Shown one piece after another: positions 1-8,783 of a stretch of DNA of 64,000 nucleotides. The stretch spans positions 176,390-240,389 of the forward strand of contig NZ_AMRL01000003.1 of NCBI RefSeq assembly GCF_000299935.1. The letters run 5' to 3'. Below the pieces are notes generated by a model. The model was not told the DNA's origin and made no database searches. It saw nothing but the letters and a program-made list of their open reading frames with translations. The position numbers and the translations under genes were made by a program. The DNA comes from Oceanibaculum indicum P24. Lineage in GTDB: Bacteria; Pseudomonadota; Alphaproteobacteria; Oceanibaculales; Oceanibaculaceae. Position 1 is the first letter of the stretch. Each line of letters opens with the position of its first letter.

Positions 1-26
1 GTTCTTCTGGCACAGCCTTTCTAATA

Positions 27-44
27 TGACCATATAGGTGGTCA
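27..44 (+). promoter_or_regulatory. Candidate operator of the toxin-antitoxin pair
   Basis: An inverted repeat TGACC - 8 nt - GGTCA lies just before the Shine-Dalgarno sequence (AAGGAG, 47-52) of the antitoxin gene. Phd/YefM antitoxins usually repress their own operon by binding such palindromes near the promoter. The role is inferred from position; the flanking CATATA could be part of a -10 element. Confidence 0.4.
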
Positions 45-59
45 CGAAGGAGAGATGCG

Positions 60-323
60 ATGACCGCGACCAGCATGAAAGCCTCGGATTTCAAGGCACA
101 TTGTCTGCAGGTGATGGACGAAGTCGCCCGCACTGGCCAGCCCGTGACCATCACCAAGCGCGGCAAGCCGGTGGCCCGCATCGTGCCGGCGCGCGAGGGT
201 GCGAAAGACATCTTCGGCGCGCTGAAGGGCAGCGTGACCGTCACTGACCCCAATGACGATCTGATCGATCCGGTCGAGGTCGAATGGGAAGTGATCGAGG
301 GCACGGAACCGAACCTGCCCTGA
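60..323 (+). CDS. Phd/YefM-family antitoxin
   Basis: An 87-residue antitoxin of the Phd/YefM family, which folds over a PIN toxin and represses the shared operon. The N-terminal stretch with ASDFKAHCLQVMDEV followed by PVTITKRGKPVARIVP is the standard DNA-binding half of the family; the acidic C-terminus is the toxin-binding half. ATG at 60 lies 7 nt after AAGGAG; a second Met at codon 6 (75) is possible. The stop overlaps the toxin start (TGATG), so the two are translationally coupled. Family assignment is strong; activity is inferred. Confidence 0.92.
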   Translation: MTATSMKASDFKAHCLQVMDEVARTGQPVTITKRGKPVARIVPAREGAKDIFGALKGSVTVTDPNDDLIDPVEVEWEVIEGTEPNLP

Positions 324-724
324 TGCTGGCGCTGGATACTCATACGCTGCTCTGGCTGATGGCCGAAAGCCCGTCGCTGGGTCGCAAGGCGAGAAGTGAG
401 ATCGATAGCGGGCGCGACGATGGCATTCTGGCGGTGCCGGCGATCTGCTTCTGGGAAGTCGCCCTGCTGCTGCGCAAGAACCGCGTCCGGCTGGACCGTC
501 CGGTGGAAAAATGGCGGCAGGATGTCCTTAGCGCTGACATCGCCGAACTGCCGATGACAGGCGAGATCGGCATCCTGTCGGTCCAGCTTGCCGATCTGCA
601 TGGCGATCCGGCGGACCGGCTGATCGCCGCCACCTGCCTAGTGCACAATGCCACGCTGCTGACCGCCGACCGACGGTTGCTCGACTGGAAAGGCGGGCTT
701 CAGATGCAGGATGCGCGGCAGTAG
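323..724 (+). CDS. PIN-domain toxin, VapC-like ribonuclease
   Basis: A 133-residue PIN-domain protein, the likely toxin partner of the upstream antitoxin. The acidic residues that hold the catalytic metal are visible: D5 in the opening LALDTHTLLW, E45 in CFWEVALLL, D98 in DPADRLIAA, and D116 in LLTADRRLL. PIN toxins of this group cleave RNA, usually tRNA or rRNA. ATG at 323 shares one base with the antitoxin stop. A longer reading from 284 runs inside the antitoxin gene and lacks the family N-terminus, so it was not used. The RNA target cannot be told from sequence. Confidence 0.9.
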   Translation: MLALDTHTLLWLMAESPSLGRKARSEIDSGRDDGILAVPAICFWEVALLLRKNRVRLDRPVEKWRQDVLSADIAELPMTGEIGILSVQLADLHGDPADRLIAATCLVHNATLLTADRRLLDWKGGLQMQDARQ

Positions 725-733
725 CGGTCAGTC

Positions 734-1051
734 CTACGCCCCGTAGGGGCACAGCTCCCGGCCGCAATCGCGGGCACCGCGCGCCGGCACATAGGTGCCG
801 CAGGTCGGGCAGGCCCGCATCTCCTGCGTTTCCTCGGCGGCAGCCTGCTTTTCCGCCTTGTCGCGTCGGAAGATACCGCCAAGACCGCCACCCTCACCAC
901 GCGGCGCAGCCTTCCTGGACTCGCCGCGCATCTCCCCCCGGGCGACCTCCCGGCGGGCACGTTCCAGCTTGGTGACCATCTTGAAGAAGAAGAACACCCC
1001 GGCGATGACCGCCGCCAGAACCAGAAGCTTGCTGAAACTCAAACCGAACAT
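734..1051 (-). CDS. Small membrane-anchored zinc-ribbon protein (PP0621-like)
   Basis: A 105-residue protein with one N-terminal membrane segment (residues 5-22), a basic and low-complexity linker, and a C-terminal Cys cluster starting CPTCGTYVP and ending near CGRELCPYG. This layout resembles the PP0621 family of uncharacterised small proteins. The start at 1051 is chosen because it opens directly into the hydrophobic segment; upstream in-frame sequence overlaps the S49 gene and is arginine-rich noise. It follows the S49 peptidase gene by 16 nt and is probably its operon partner. Function unknown. Confidence 0.7.
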   Translation of the reverse strand: MFGLSFSKLLVLAAVIAGVFFFFKMVTKLERARREVARGEMRGESRKAAPRGEGGGLGGIFRRDKAEKQAAAEETQEMRACPTCGTYVPARGARDCGRELCPYGA

Positions 1052-1067
1052 CCCTGCCCCATCTTCC

Positions 1068-1958
1068 TTATAAGCCGTACCGCGCCCACAGCGCCCGTTC
1101 CTCCGCCGCACCGATGGCCGCTTCCGGCAGCGCTTCCGCCCAGCCGCCCGCCTCTTTCGCCAGCCTAGCAGCCCCACCGGCGCGGAAGGCCAGCAGCGGG
1201 CGGCGCATGCCAACCGGATACAGCCTCACCTTGTCGCCGAAGCGCGCGCGCAACAAGCCCCGAAGATCGCCCAGCCCGTCAGCCAGTCCAAGCGAAACCG
1301 CCGTGCGGCCGGTCCAGAAGCTGCCATCGAACAATTCCGTCTCGCCGGGATGCAGCCGTTCGCCGCGCCGGCTTTCCACCAGCGCGCGGAAGCTGGCATG
1401 CATCTCCTCCTGGATGGCGCGCAGCCGGGCGACATCCTCCGGATTTTCCGGCTTGAACGGATCGAGCATGGATTTCGACTTGCCCGCCGTATAGACCCGG
1501 CGCTCGACGCCGATCTTCTCCAGCAGGTCCGGAAAGCCGAAGCCGGCGGTAATCACGCCGATGGACCCCAGGATCGAATTCTCGTCGGCGAAGATTTCAT
1601 CTCCGGCGCAGGCCAGCCAGTAGCCGCCGGAGGCCGCCACATCCTCGACGAACACCAGCACCGGCAGCTTCTTTTCCGTCGCCAGGTCGCGGATGCGCTT
1701 GTGAATCAGCGCGGACTGCACCGGCGATCCGCCGGGCGAATTCACCACCAGCGCCACCGCTTTGGCATGGCGCATGGAAAAAGCGCGCTCCAGAACCGAG
1801 GCGAGGCCGGTGAGCGTCAGCCCGGCACGGAACGGCCCGACCTGCCCGATCACCCCGGCCAGCCGGACCACCGGCACCAGTGGCGCGCGGCGCCGGGCGA
1901 TCCGGTCGCCAATCCAGGAGAAGATCGACCTATAAGCCATTATCGAACCCGCTTTCAT
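1068..1958 (-). CDS. S49 family serine peptidase (SppA/SohB-like)
   Basis: A 296-residue S49 peptidase. These enzymes degrade signal peptides or membrane protein fragments at the inner membrane with a Ser-Lys dyad. The nucleophile region VAASGGYWLACAGDEI and the preceding NSPGGSP segment are classic S49 motifs, and GSIGVI follows. No strong transmembrane segment precedes the domain, so it is the short SohB/SppA36 type, half the length of E. coli SppA. A start six codons later (1940, MAYRS) is equally possible. It lies 24 nt downstream of the EamA gene and 16 nt before the zinc-ribbon gene. Confidence 0.9.
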   Translation of the reverse strand: MKAGSIMAYRSIFSWIGDRIARRRAPLVPVVRLAGVIGQVGPFRAGLTLTGLASVLERAFSMRHAKAVALVVNSPGGSPVQSALIHKRIRDLATEKKLPVLVFVEDVAASGGYWLACAGDEIFADENSILGSIGVITAGFGFPDLLEKIGVERRVYTAGKSKSMLDPFKPENPEDVARLRAIQEEMHASFRALVESRRGERLHPGETELFDGSFWTGRTAVSLGLADGLGDLRGLLRARFGDKVRLYPVGMRRPLLAFRAGGAARLAKEAGGWAEALPEAAIGAAEERALWARYGL

Positions 1959-1982
1959 CGTCCGGTGAATACCGCCTGCCCC

Positions 1983-2870
1983 TTAATGACGTCGCACCGT
2001 GGCCAGATAAAGGCCGGGCAGGATCATCGCCGCTCCCAGCAGATGGTAGCCATGTACCGGTTCGTCCAGCAGAACATAGCCAAGGCCGCTGGTATAGAGC
2101 GGCACCAGATACATCAGCAGCCCGGTGCGCCCCGCCCCCAGCACGCTCTGAATCTTGGCATAGGCCTGATAGGCGCCGAAGGAGGCAACGCAGGCCAGGA
2201 ACAGCACCGCCAGCACACTTTCGCGGGTCAGCGGCATCGGCTGGCCGGACAGACCCTCCCACAGATAGAACGGCAATATGACAGCCAGCCCGCCCAGAAT
2301 AATGGCAGCAAAACGCGTCATCAGCCCCAGCTTACTCGGCCGGTATTTCAGCAGGATGGCATAGAGCGCCCAGCCGGCCATCGCGGCGGCAATCCACAGA
2401 TCGCCGATGGTGAAGGACAGGCCGATCAGGATCGCCGGGTCGCCCTTGGCGATGATCGCCAGCACGCCGGCCAGCGACAGCGCGATGCCGATGCCCTGCC
2501 GCGGCGTCACCCGCTCGCCATAGAACAGCCCGGCGAGCAGCACGATGAGGATCGGCGAGGCGCTGTAGATCAGGCCGATATTGCTGGCCGGCGTGGTCTG
2601 CGCGCCGATATAGACGAAGGCGCCGCACACGCCCATGCCGAGCGCACCCAGCACCAGCAGGTCGCGCCATTCCGCCAGCGCCTCGCGGCGCTGCCGCCAG
2701 AGCTGCGGTCCAACCAGCGGCAGTAACAGCAGGAAGGTCACCGCCCAGCGCCAGAAGGCAAGCCCCACCGGCGGCACCAGATCATGCACCAGCCGCGCCG
2801 TCAGCATGTTGCTGGCGAACATCGCCGGGGCGATGGCCAGCAGGATGTAGGCCAGCCGCTGCTCTTTCAT
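1983..2870 (-). CDS. EamA/DMT-family transporter
   Basis: A 295-residue inner-membrane protein with about ten hydrophobic segments arranged as two EamA repeats, the drug/metabolite transporter fold. Members export amino acids, nucleobases or other small metabolites; the substrate cannot be read here. The first repeat starts with LAYILLAIAPAMFASNML and the second near GDLWIAAAMAGWALYAILLK. ATG at 2870 is preceded by the end of the Kef gene 13 nt away, so the two are probably cotranscribed. Confidence 0.9.
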   Translation of the reverse strand: MKEQRLAYILLAIAPAMFASNMLTARLVHDLVPPVGLAFWRWAVTFLLLLPLVGPQLWRQRREALAEWRDLLVLGALGMGVCGAFVYIGAQTTPASNIGLIYSASPILIVLLAGLFYGERVTPRQGIGIALSLAGVLAIIAKGDPAILIGLSFTIGDLWIAAAMAGWALYAILLKYRPSKLGLMTRFAAIILGGLAVILPFYLWEGLSGQPMPLTRESVLAVLFLACVASFGAYQAYAKIQSVLGAGRTGLLMYLVPLYTSGLGYVLLDEPVHGYHLLGAAMILPGLYLATVRRH

Positions 2871-2883
2871 GAAAAAGCGACCA

Positions 2884-4824
2884 TCAGGCGACGGCGCGCT
2901 TTTCGTCCTCGGCGGGCGGTTCCGCCTGCCGCAGCTCGTCCACCCGCTCCAGTGCCTCGCAGGCCGCCACGACCGGATCGACCGGGCGTTCGGACTCTGT
3001 CTCCATCTCTGACGCGGTATCGGTCTGGCCGTCGGCCTGGGTCGTGCGCCGCCGGCCGCTATCGACATGGCGGAAGGCATCGACCAGCGATTCGATTTCG
3101 GTTTCCGGCACGCCGATCTTCGCCAGCACCTCCGCCCCCAGCTGCAGGCTGGCCTCCAGCAGCTCCGGCACCGCGACATAGGCGCCCGCCGCCTCCAGCT
3201 CGCGCGTCGTCTGTGCGTCGGGCGAGCGCGCGAAGATCGTCAGGTTGGGGAAATCCTCGCGCAGCTGGCTGACCAGCGCCGGCAGATGCTTGTGGCGGTC
3301 CAGGGTCAGCACGATCCCCAGCGCCTTTTCCGCCCCGACCAGCCGCAATATATCAGGCCGTCCGGCATCGCCGTAATAGACCGGGCGGCCATTGGCGCGG
3401 TTCTCTGCCACATTGGCGGCATCCATGTCGAGCATCGCCACGGTGACGCCCTGCGCCTCCAGCAGCCGCGCGATGATCCGCCCGAACCGCCCATAGCCGG
3501 CGATGATCACATGGTTTTCCAGCTCGCCGCACTCGTCCGGCCCCAGCTCCTCCAGATGGCTGTTGTCCATATGCCGGGTTAGCCGGTCCACCACCAGCAT
3601 CACCAGCGGGGTCAACGCCATGCTGACTGACACCACGAGGAACATCATCTGCACGGCAAGAGGCTCAAGCACATTCGCCGCGACCGCCACGCCGAAGATC
3701 ACGAAGGCGAATTCCCCGCCCTGGCACAGCAGCGCGGAGATGCGCAGCGAGGCCAGGAGCCCCTGCCGGAACAGCAGCGCCAGGCCGAACAGCACCAGCA
3801 TCTTCACCGCGATCAGCCCGCCGATCAGCAACAGCACCGTGCCCAGATGATCGAAGGCCAGCGACAGATTGACCGACATGCCGACGGTCATGAAGAACAG
3901 GCCCAGCAGGATGGCGCGGAACGGCTCGATATCCGCCTCGACCTGATGGCGGAATTCCGATTCGGAGATCAGCAGGCCGGCCAGGAAGGCGCCCAGCGCC
4001 ATCGACAGCCCGACCATCTGCGTCGCCGAACCGATGCCCAGCACCACCAGCAGGGTAAGCGCGGTGAAAATCTCCCGCGAGCCGACAGACGCCATCAGTC
4101 GGTAGAGCGGGCGCAGCAGCAGCCGGCCGATCAGCACGATGACCACAAGGGCAATCGCCGCCTTCACGATGGCAAAGACGAGGCTGAGGGCAATCGCCCC
4201 TTCCGAGGGCGCGCTCAACAGCGGCACGATGACCAGCAGCGGCACCACCGCCAGATCCTGGAACAGCAGCGTGGCGAAGGCGGCGCGGCCATGATGGGTG
4301 GCGAACTCGCCGCGTTCCTGCAGCAGCTGCACCACGAAGGCGGTCGAGGACAGCGCCAGCGTGCCGCCGATCACGATGGCAGCCGGCAGGTCCAGCCCCA
4401 CACCGACGGCAATGCCGGCTAGCACCGTGCCGGTCACCAGCACCTGCGCCGTGCCCAGCCCGAACACCAGCTTCCGCATGATCCGCAGGCGCTCGAAGCT
4501 CAGCTCCAGCCCGATGGCGAACAGCAGGAAGACGACACCGAATTCCGCCAGATGCCGCGTGCCCTCGACATCGCCGACGAGGCCCAGCCCGAACGGCCCG
4601 ATCAGCGCCCCGGCGGCAAGATAACCCAAAACCTGGCTGAACCGCAGGCGGCGGAACAGCGGGGCGAACATCACCGCGGCAATCAGAAAGACAAGAACAT
4701 CGGCGGTTCCGGCGCCATGGATCGCGTCAGGATTCCAGATCAGTTTCGCGATATCGTCCAACAGCCCCGTCCCGGCAAAGATGGTGCGCCAACAGTAAGG
4801 CCCAACAGTAAGGCCAAGCGGCAC
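2884..4824 (-). CDS. CPA2 monovalent cation:proton antiporter with RCK domain (Kef type)
   Basis: About 646 residues: an N-terminal Na+/H+ exchanger-type membrane domain (roughly 40-400, including LGYLAAGALIGPFGLGL) followed by a TrkA-N/RCK nucleotide-binding domain (HVIIAGYGRFGRIIA, near 425) and an acidic C-terminal tail. Proteins of this build move K+ out against H+ and are gated by NAD(H) or glutathione adducts. The start is uncertain: GTG at 4824 gives an odd opening, TTG at 4761 is an alternative, and a 13-bp tandem duplication (4789-4814) has shifted an upstream ATG (4837) out of frame. First gene of a leftward four-gene operon. Confidence 0.9.
   Translation of the reverse strand: MPLGLTVGPYCWRTIFAGTGLLDDIAKLIWNPDAIHGAGTADVLVFLIAAVMFAPLFRRLRFSQVLGYLAAGALIGPFGLGLVGDVEGTRHLAEFGVVFLLFAIGLELSFERLRIMRKLVFGLGTAQVLVTGTVLAGIAVGVGLDLPAAIVIGGTLALSSTAFVVQLLQERGEFATHHGRAAFATLLFQDLAVVPLLVIVPLLSAPSEGAIALSLVFAIVKAAIALVVIVLIGRLLLRPLYRLMASVGSREIFTALTLLVVLGIGSATQMVGLSMALGAFLAGLLISESEFRHQVEADIEPFRAILLGLFFMTVGMSVNLSLAFDHLGTVLLLIGGLIAVKMLVLFGLALLFRQGLLASLRISALLCQGGEFAFVIFGVAVAANVLEPLAVQMMFLVVSVSMALTPLVMLVVDRLTRHMDNSHLEELGPDECGELENHVIIAGYGRFGRIIARLLEAQGVTVAMLDMDAANVAENRANGRPVYYGDAGRPDILRLVGAEKALGIVLTLDRHKHLPALVSQLREDFPNLTIFARSPDAQTTRELEAAGAYVAVPELLEASLQLGAEVLAKIGVPETEIESLVDAFRHVDSGRRRTTQADGQTDTASEMETESERPVDPVVAACEALERVDELRQAEPPAEDEKRAVA
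4789..4814. repeat. 13-bp perfect tandem duplication at the 5' end of the Kef gene
   Basis: CCAACAGTAAGGC occurs twice head to tail (4789-4801 and 4802-4814). Thirteen is not a multiple of three, so the duplication changes the reading frame at the N-terminus of the antiporter gene. With one copy removed, ATG at 4837 would read into the antiporter frame. Confidence 0.9.
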
Positions 4825-4900
4825 CGGCTGTCAGCATCCGTTGCAGCAGCCTGCCGTGAAGCCGCTTGACCTTGCCGGCGGTCCACGTAGCTTGCTGCGC

Positions 4901-5668
4901 ATGGCTGACAGCGATCCCTCCCTGCCCGAGACCCTGCCCCGCGCCCTTCCCCGGGTGGCGCTGGTGACCGGTGCCGCCCGCCGCATCGGCCGCGCCATCG
5001 CGCTGGACCTGGCCCGGCAGGGCTGGGATGTGGCGGTGCATGCCAACAATTCCCGCGACGAGGCCGATGCGCTTGCGCGCGAGATCACGGCCCTCGGGCG
5101 GCGCGCTGCACTGCTCTCCGCCGACCTGATGAATGAGGACGAGGTGGAAGCGCTAGTGCCGGACGCCACCGCCGCACTGGGCCCAGTCGGCCTGCTGATC
5201 AACAACGCCTCGATCTTCGAGCAGGACGATATCGAAACCATGGACCGGGCGGGCTGGGACCGCCACATGGAGGCAAATCTGCGCGCGCCAGCACTGCTGA
5301 TCCAGCGTTTCGCCACGGCCTTGCCGCCGGAAGCGGAAGGGGTGGTGGTCAACATCATCGACCAGCGCGTGCTGCATCCGGGGCCGGACTTCCTGTCCTA
5401 CACGCTGAGCAAATCCGGTCTGTGGACTCTGACCCGCACGCTCGCACTGGCGCTGGCGCCGCGCATCCGGGTGAATGCCATCGGCCCCGGCCCGGTGCTG
5501 CAAAGCATCCATCAGTCGCAAGCGGATTTCGTGGCGGAGGTGGAGAGCGTGCCGCTGCGCCGGCAGACGGAGCTGGCGGAAATCTGCCGGGCCATCGGCT
5601 TCATCGTGCAGGCACGCTCGATGACCGGCCAGATGATTGCCCTGGATGGCGGCCAGCATCTTTCCTGA
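4901..5668 (+). CDS. SDR oxidoreductase, pteridine reductase / FolM-like
   Basis: A 255-residue short-chain dehydrogenase. The nucleotide loop TGAARRIGRAIA contains the arginine pair typical of NADPH-dependent pteridine reductases, followed by NNAS (101-104). The usual catalytic Ser is replaced by Asp: D154, Y167 and K171, with the 13-residue Asp-Tyr spacing of PTR1-type pteridine reductases. This points to dihydromonapterin or dihydrofolate reduction (FolM-like) rather than a generic SDR role. ATG at 4901 is preferred; an in-frame start 20 codons upstream adds an unconserved extension. It is divergent from the Kef gene. Confidence 0.85.
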   Translation: MADSDPSLPETLPRALPRVALVTGAARRIGRAIALDLARQGWDVAVHANNSRDEADALAREITALGRRAALLSADLMNEDEVEALVPDATAALGPVGLLINNASIFEQDDIETMDRAGWDRHMEANLRAPALLIQRFATALPPEAEGVVVNIIDQRVLHPGPDFLSYTLSKSGLWTLTRTLALALAPRIRVNAIGPGPVLQSIHQSQADFVAEVESVPLRRQTELAEICRAIGFIVQARSMTGQMIALDGGQHLS

Positions 5669-6139
5669 CGGGCCGGCGTCCACTGCGAAGGCCAACGGGC
5701 AATATCATTGTCAAAAGATGTCTATAATATGAAGGAACGGTTAATTATGGCGTTAAAATGACGCCGTAAGCGCTTCAAAAGCGGCGCTATTCCGGATTCA
5801 AAAGACCGCATTAGATGAAAGTTGTGCACAGCAAAAAACCATGGATTGGGAACGGCCGTGACTGTCAACGGGAAAAACTCCAGCCTCCTCATTTTCTCGG
5901 ATTGACATAAAAAACTATAATGAAATCAAATATATAATTCTTTGCCTATTTTTTGAGCAATAACGGTGGAGTCCTAGGAAGCCCGTAACTGGCGCAATGA
6001 CACCCCCTGCTTGCCCACAAAGTTATCCACAGGAATCGTGGATAGGCGGAAGAGTTCCCATGTTAACCAAGTGCTACGCCCTACACAGGCGCCGTGCAGA
6101 AGGGTAATAAGTCCGCCATACGGGTTAACGAGCAGACAG
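5669..6139. other. AT-rich intergenic region before uvrC
   Basis: This 471-bp gap has no convincing gene. It is markedly AT-rich between about 5700 and 5960, unlike the surrounding coding DNA. It holds TTGACA (5902-5907) and two TATAAT hexamers (5916-5921, 5933-5938), but no pair has the usual 16-18 nt spacing. A consensus DnaA box with an imperfect inverted partner lies at 6023-6045, and two GTTAAC sites flank the uvrC start region. Confidence 0.6.
6023..6031 (+). promoter_or_regulatory. Consensus DnaA box
   Basis: TTATCCACA matches the E. coli DnaA-box consensus exactly. Five bases later CGTGGATAG (6037-6045) is an inverted copy with two mismatches, and TTGTGCACA (5822-5830) is a one-mismatch site further up. 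They could regulate uvrC or mark a DnaA-binding cluster next to an AT-rich segment. A single perfect 9-mer can arise by chance. Confidence 0.45.
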
Positions 6140-8071
6140 ATGGCCAAGGCAGCACGCGACACCCATCCTTTTGAGCCGACGCCCGGCCGGGTTCCCGAAC
6201 CCCGGCCGGCGGACGCGCCTGCGGTCTCGCTGGAACGCGGCGTGGCGGTGCTGAAGGCGAAGCTGCGCACCCTGCCCAACGCGCCTGGCGTCTATCGCAT
6301 GCTGGATAAGCGCGGCGACGCGCTCTATGTCGGCAAGGCGCGCAGCCTGAAGAAGCGCGTCGTCGCCTATACCCAGCCCGAGCGCCTGCCCTACCGGCTG
6401 CAGCGCATGGTGGCCGAGACGGTGACGCTGGAGGTGGTGGTCACCCACACCGAGGTCGAGGCACTGCTGCTGGAGAGCAACTACATCAAGCGCTTCATGC
6501 CGCGCTACAATGTGCTGCTGCGCGACGACAAGTCCTTCCCCTACATCCTGATCAGCGGCGACCATGATTTCCCGCAGATCCTGAAGCACCGGGGATCGCG
6601 CGGCCGCCCCGGCGACTATTTCGGCCCCTTCGCCTCGGCAGGTGCTGTGAAGCAGACGCTGACATCCCTGCAGCGCGCCTTCCTGTTGCGCAACTGCACC
6701 GACAGCATGTTCGCCAGCCGCACCCGGCCCTGCCTGCAGTACCAGATCAAGCGCTGCACCGCGCCCTGCGTCGGTTATGTGACGAAGGAGCAGTACGCCG
6801 AGCAGGTGCGCGAGGCGCGCGACTTCTTCAGCGGCAAGAGCCGACAGATCCAGGAGATGCTGGCAAGGCGCATGCAGGCGGCCAGCGACGCGATGGATTT
6901 CGAAGCTGCCGCGCTGTTCCGCGACCGCATCCGCGGCCTGTCGCACATCCAGTCGCATCAGGATGTGAATGTCGCCGGGCTGGAGGATGCCGACGTGATC
7001 GCCGCCCATCAGGAAGGCGGGGCGACCTGCATCCAGGTCTTCTTCTTCCGGGGCGGCCGCAACTACGGCAACCGTTCCTACTTCCCCAGCCACGAGAAGA
7101 ATCTGGAGCTGCCGGCGGTGCTGGCGGCCTTCATCGGCCAGTTCTACGACAATAAGGAGCCGCCGCGCGCCATCCTGCTGAGCCATGTCCCCGACGAGCA
7201 GGAATTGCTGGCCGAGGCGCTGGCGGTCAGCGCCGGCCACCGGGTCGAGCTGGCGGTGCCGCAGCGTGGCGCCAAGCGGAAGGTGATCGACCAGGCGGTG
7301 ACCAACGCGCGCGAGGCGCTGGGCCGGCGGCTGGCGGAAAGCAGCTCGCAGCGCAAGCTGCTGGACGGGGTGGCCGCCGCCTTCGGGCTGGACGGACCGC
7401 TGGACCGGGTGGAGGTTTATGACAATTCCCACGTCCAGGGCACCAACGCCATCGGCGCGATGATCGTCGCCGGGCCGGACGGGCTGATGAAGAACGCCTA
7501 CCGCAAGTTCAACATCCGCGCCGCCGAAGTGGCGGGCGACGATTACGGCATGATGCGCGAGGTGCTGACCCGCCGCTTCGCCCGCGCGCTGAAGGAAGAC
7601 CCGGACCGCGAGACCGGCGCCTGGCCCGACCTGGTGCTGATCGATGGCGGGTTGGGGCAGCTGGGCGTCGCCGTCGAGGTGCTGGCGGAGCTGGGCATCG
7701 AGGATGTGCCGCTGGTCGCCATCGCCAAGGGGCCGGAGCGCAATGCCGGGCGCGAGCGCTTCTTCATGCCGGGCCGTGAGCCGTTCAGCATGGAGCTGCG
7801 CGACCCGGTGCTGTATTTCCTGCAGCGGCTGCGCGACGAGGCGCACCGCTTCGCCATCGAGACCCACCGCGCCAAGCGGGCGAAGTCGCTGCAGCGGTCC
7901 AGCCTGGACGATGTGCCGGGTATCGGCGGCAAGCGCAAGAAGGCGCTGCTGCTGCATTTCGGCTCCGCCCGCGCGGTCGAGCGGGCCGGCCTTGCCGATC
8001 TGGAGACTGTGGAGGGAATCAGCCGGGCAACGGCAAAAAAAATCTATGACCATTTCCACGACGAAGGGTAG
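6140..8071 (+). CDS. uvrC: Excinuclease ABC subunit C
   Basis: A 643-residue UvrC, the nuclease of nucleotide excision repair that cuts on both sides of a lesion in the UvrB-DNA complex. Domains in order: GIY-YIG nuclease ([18 protein letters not shown], near residues 50-70), a Cys patch around [13 protein letters not shown], the UVR motif that contacts UvrB ([12 protein letters not shown]), the RNase H-like 5' nuclease domain ([18 protein letters not shown]), and C-terminal helix-hairpin-helix repeats ([13 protein letters not shown]). ATG at 6140 opens a normal N-terminus; an upstream ATG at 6011 would run through the DnaA-box region and adds unconserved residues. Confidence 0.98.
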   Translation: MAKAARDTHPFEPTPGRVPEPRPADAPAVSLERGVAVLKAKLRTLPNAPGVYRMLDKRGDALYVGKARSLKKRVVAYTQPERLPYRLQRMVAETVTLEVVVTHTEVEALLLESNYIKRFMPRYNVLLRDDKSFPYILISGDHDFPQILKHRGSRGRPGDYFGPFASAGAVKQTLTSLQRAFLLRNCTDSMFASRTRPCLQYQIKRCTAPCVGYVTKEQYAEQVREARDFFSGKSRQIQEMLARRMQAASDAMDFEAAALFRDRIRGLSHIQSHQDVNVAGLEDADVIAAHQEGGATCIQVFFFRGGRNYGNRSYFPSHEKNLELPAVLAAFIGQFYDNKEPPRAILLSHVPDEQELLAEALAVSAGHRVELAVPQRGAKRKVIDQAVTNAREALGRRLAESSSQRKLLDGVAAAFGLDGPLDRVEVYDNSHVQGTNAIGAMIVAGPDGLMKNAYRKFNIRAAEVAGDDYGMMREVLTRRFARALKEDPDRETGAWPDLVLIDGGLGQLGVAVEVLAELGIEDVPLVAIAKGPERNAGRERFFMPGREPFSMELRDPVLYFLQRLRDEAHRFAIETHRAKRAKSLQRSSLDDVPGIGGKRKKALLLHFGSARAVERAGLADLETVEGISRATAKKIYDHFHDEG

Positions 8072-8113
8072 GATCGGCTGACGCCGCCCGAAGCGAGAAG
8101 AATCGGGGCTTCT

Positions 8114-8758
8114 ATGCTGACCAGCCTGCCAAATCTGCTCACCCTGTCGCGCATTGCCGCGATACCGGGTCTCGTGGCGCTCCTGTTCTTCGATGCGCCG
8201 CTCTACCGCTGGCTGGCCTGCGGCCTGTTCGTGCTGGCCGCCGTCACCGATTATTTCGACGGCTATTTCGCGCGGACCATGGGGCAGATATCCGCCTTCG
8301 GCCGGTTCCTCGACCCCATCGCCGACAAGCTGTTCGTCGCCGCCGCCCTGCTGATGCTGGTGCATGCCGAACGGGTGAGCGAACTGAGCGTGCTGGCGGT
8401 GCTGGTCATCCTGTGCCGCGAGATACTGGTCTCCGGCCTGCGCGAATTCCTGGCCGGCACCGCGGCCAGCCTGCCCGTCACCTGGCTGGCCAAATGGAAG
8501 ACCGGCATCCAGATGGTCGCCATCGCCGTGCTGATCGTCGGCGAGGCCGGAAATGGCGTGCTGAACCCACTGCTACCCATCGTGCTGCCGATCCAGACGA
8601 TTGGCGAGGTGCTGCTGTGGCTGGCCGCCCTGCTGACCCTGATCACCGGCTATGATTATCTGCGCGCCGGCATACGCCATATGCAGGCGGAAGATGCGCG
8701 TGACAGCGTGGCGCGGACCGCCATGAAGCCCGCGCAATCGACCCCGCCCGCAGAGTGA
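8114..8758 (+). CDS. pgsA: CDP-diacylglycerol--glycerol-3-phosphate 3-phosphatidyltransferase
   Basis: A 214-residue integral membrane enzyme that makes phosphatidylglycerol phosphate from CDP-diacylglycerol and glycerol 3-phosphate, the committed step to PG and cardiolipin. The CDP-alcohol phosphotransferase signature DG-x2-AR-x8-G-x3-D-x3-D is complete in TDYFDGYFARTMG and FGRFLDPIADK. Four or more further hydrophobic segments follow. It starts 42 nt after uvrC, the same uvrC-pgsA pairing seen in many proteobacteria. Confidence 0.96.
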   Translation: MLTSLPNLLTLSRIAAIPGLVALLFFDAPLYRWLACGLFVLAAVTDYFDGYFARTMGQISAFGRFLDPIADKLFVAAALLMLVHAERVSELSVLAVLVILCREILVSGLREFLAGTAASLPVTWLAKWKTGIQMVAIAVLIVGEAGNGVLNPLLPIVLPIQTIGEVLLWLAALLTLITGYDYLRAGIRHMQAEDARDSVARTAMKPAQSTPPAE

Positions 8759-8783
8759 TGTTCCGCAGCCCCATGGACAAGAG

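Noticed and set aside
1350..2726. Long + strand open frame of 458 codons
   Set aside because: It is antisense to the S49 and EamA genes, rich in His, Gln and Arg, with no domain; a GC-rich shadow.
5902..5938. Promoter from TTGACA and TATAAT before uvrC
   Set aside because: The available spacings are 8 and 25 nt, neither suitable for sigma70.
6125..8365. Long - strand open frame of 746 codons
   Set aside because: It is the complement of uvrC, with a composition typical of antisense frames and no recognisable motif.
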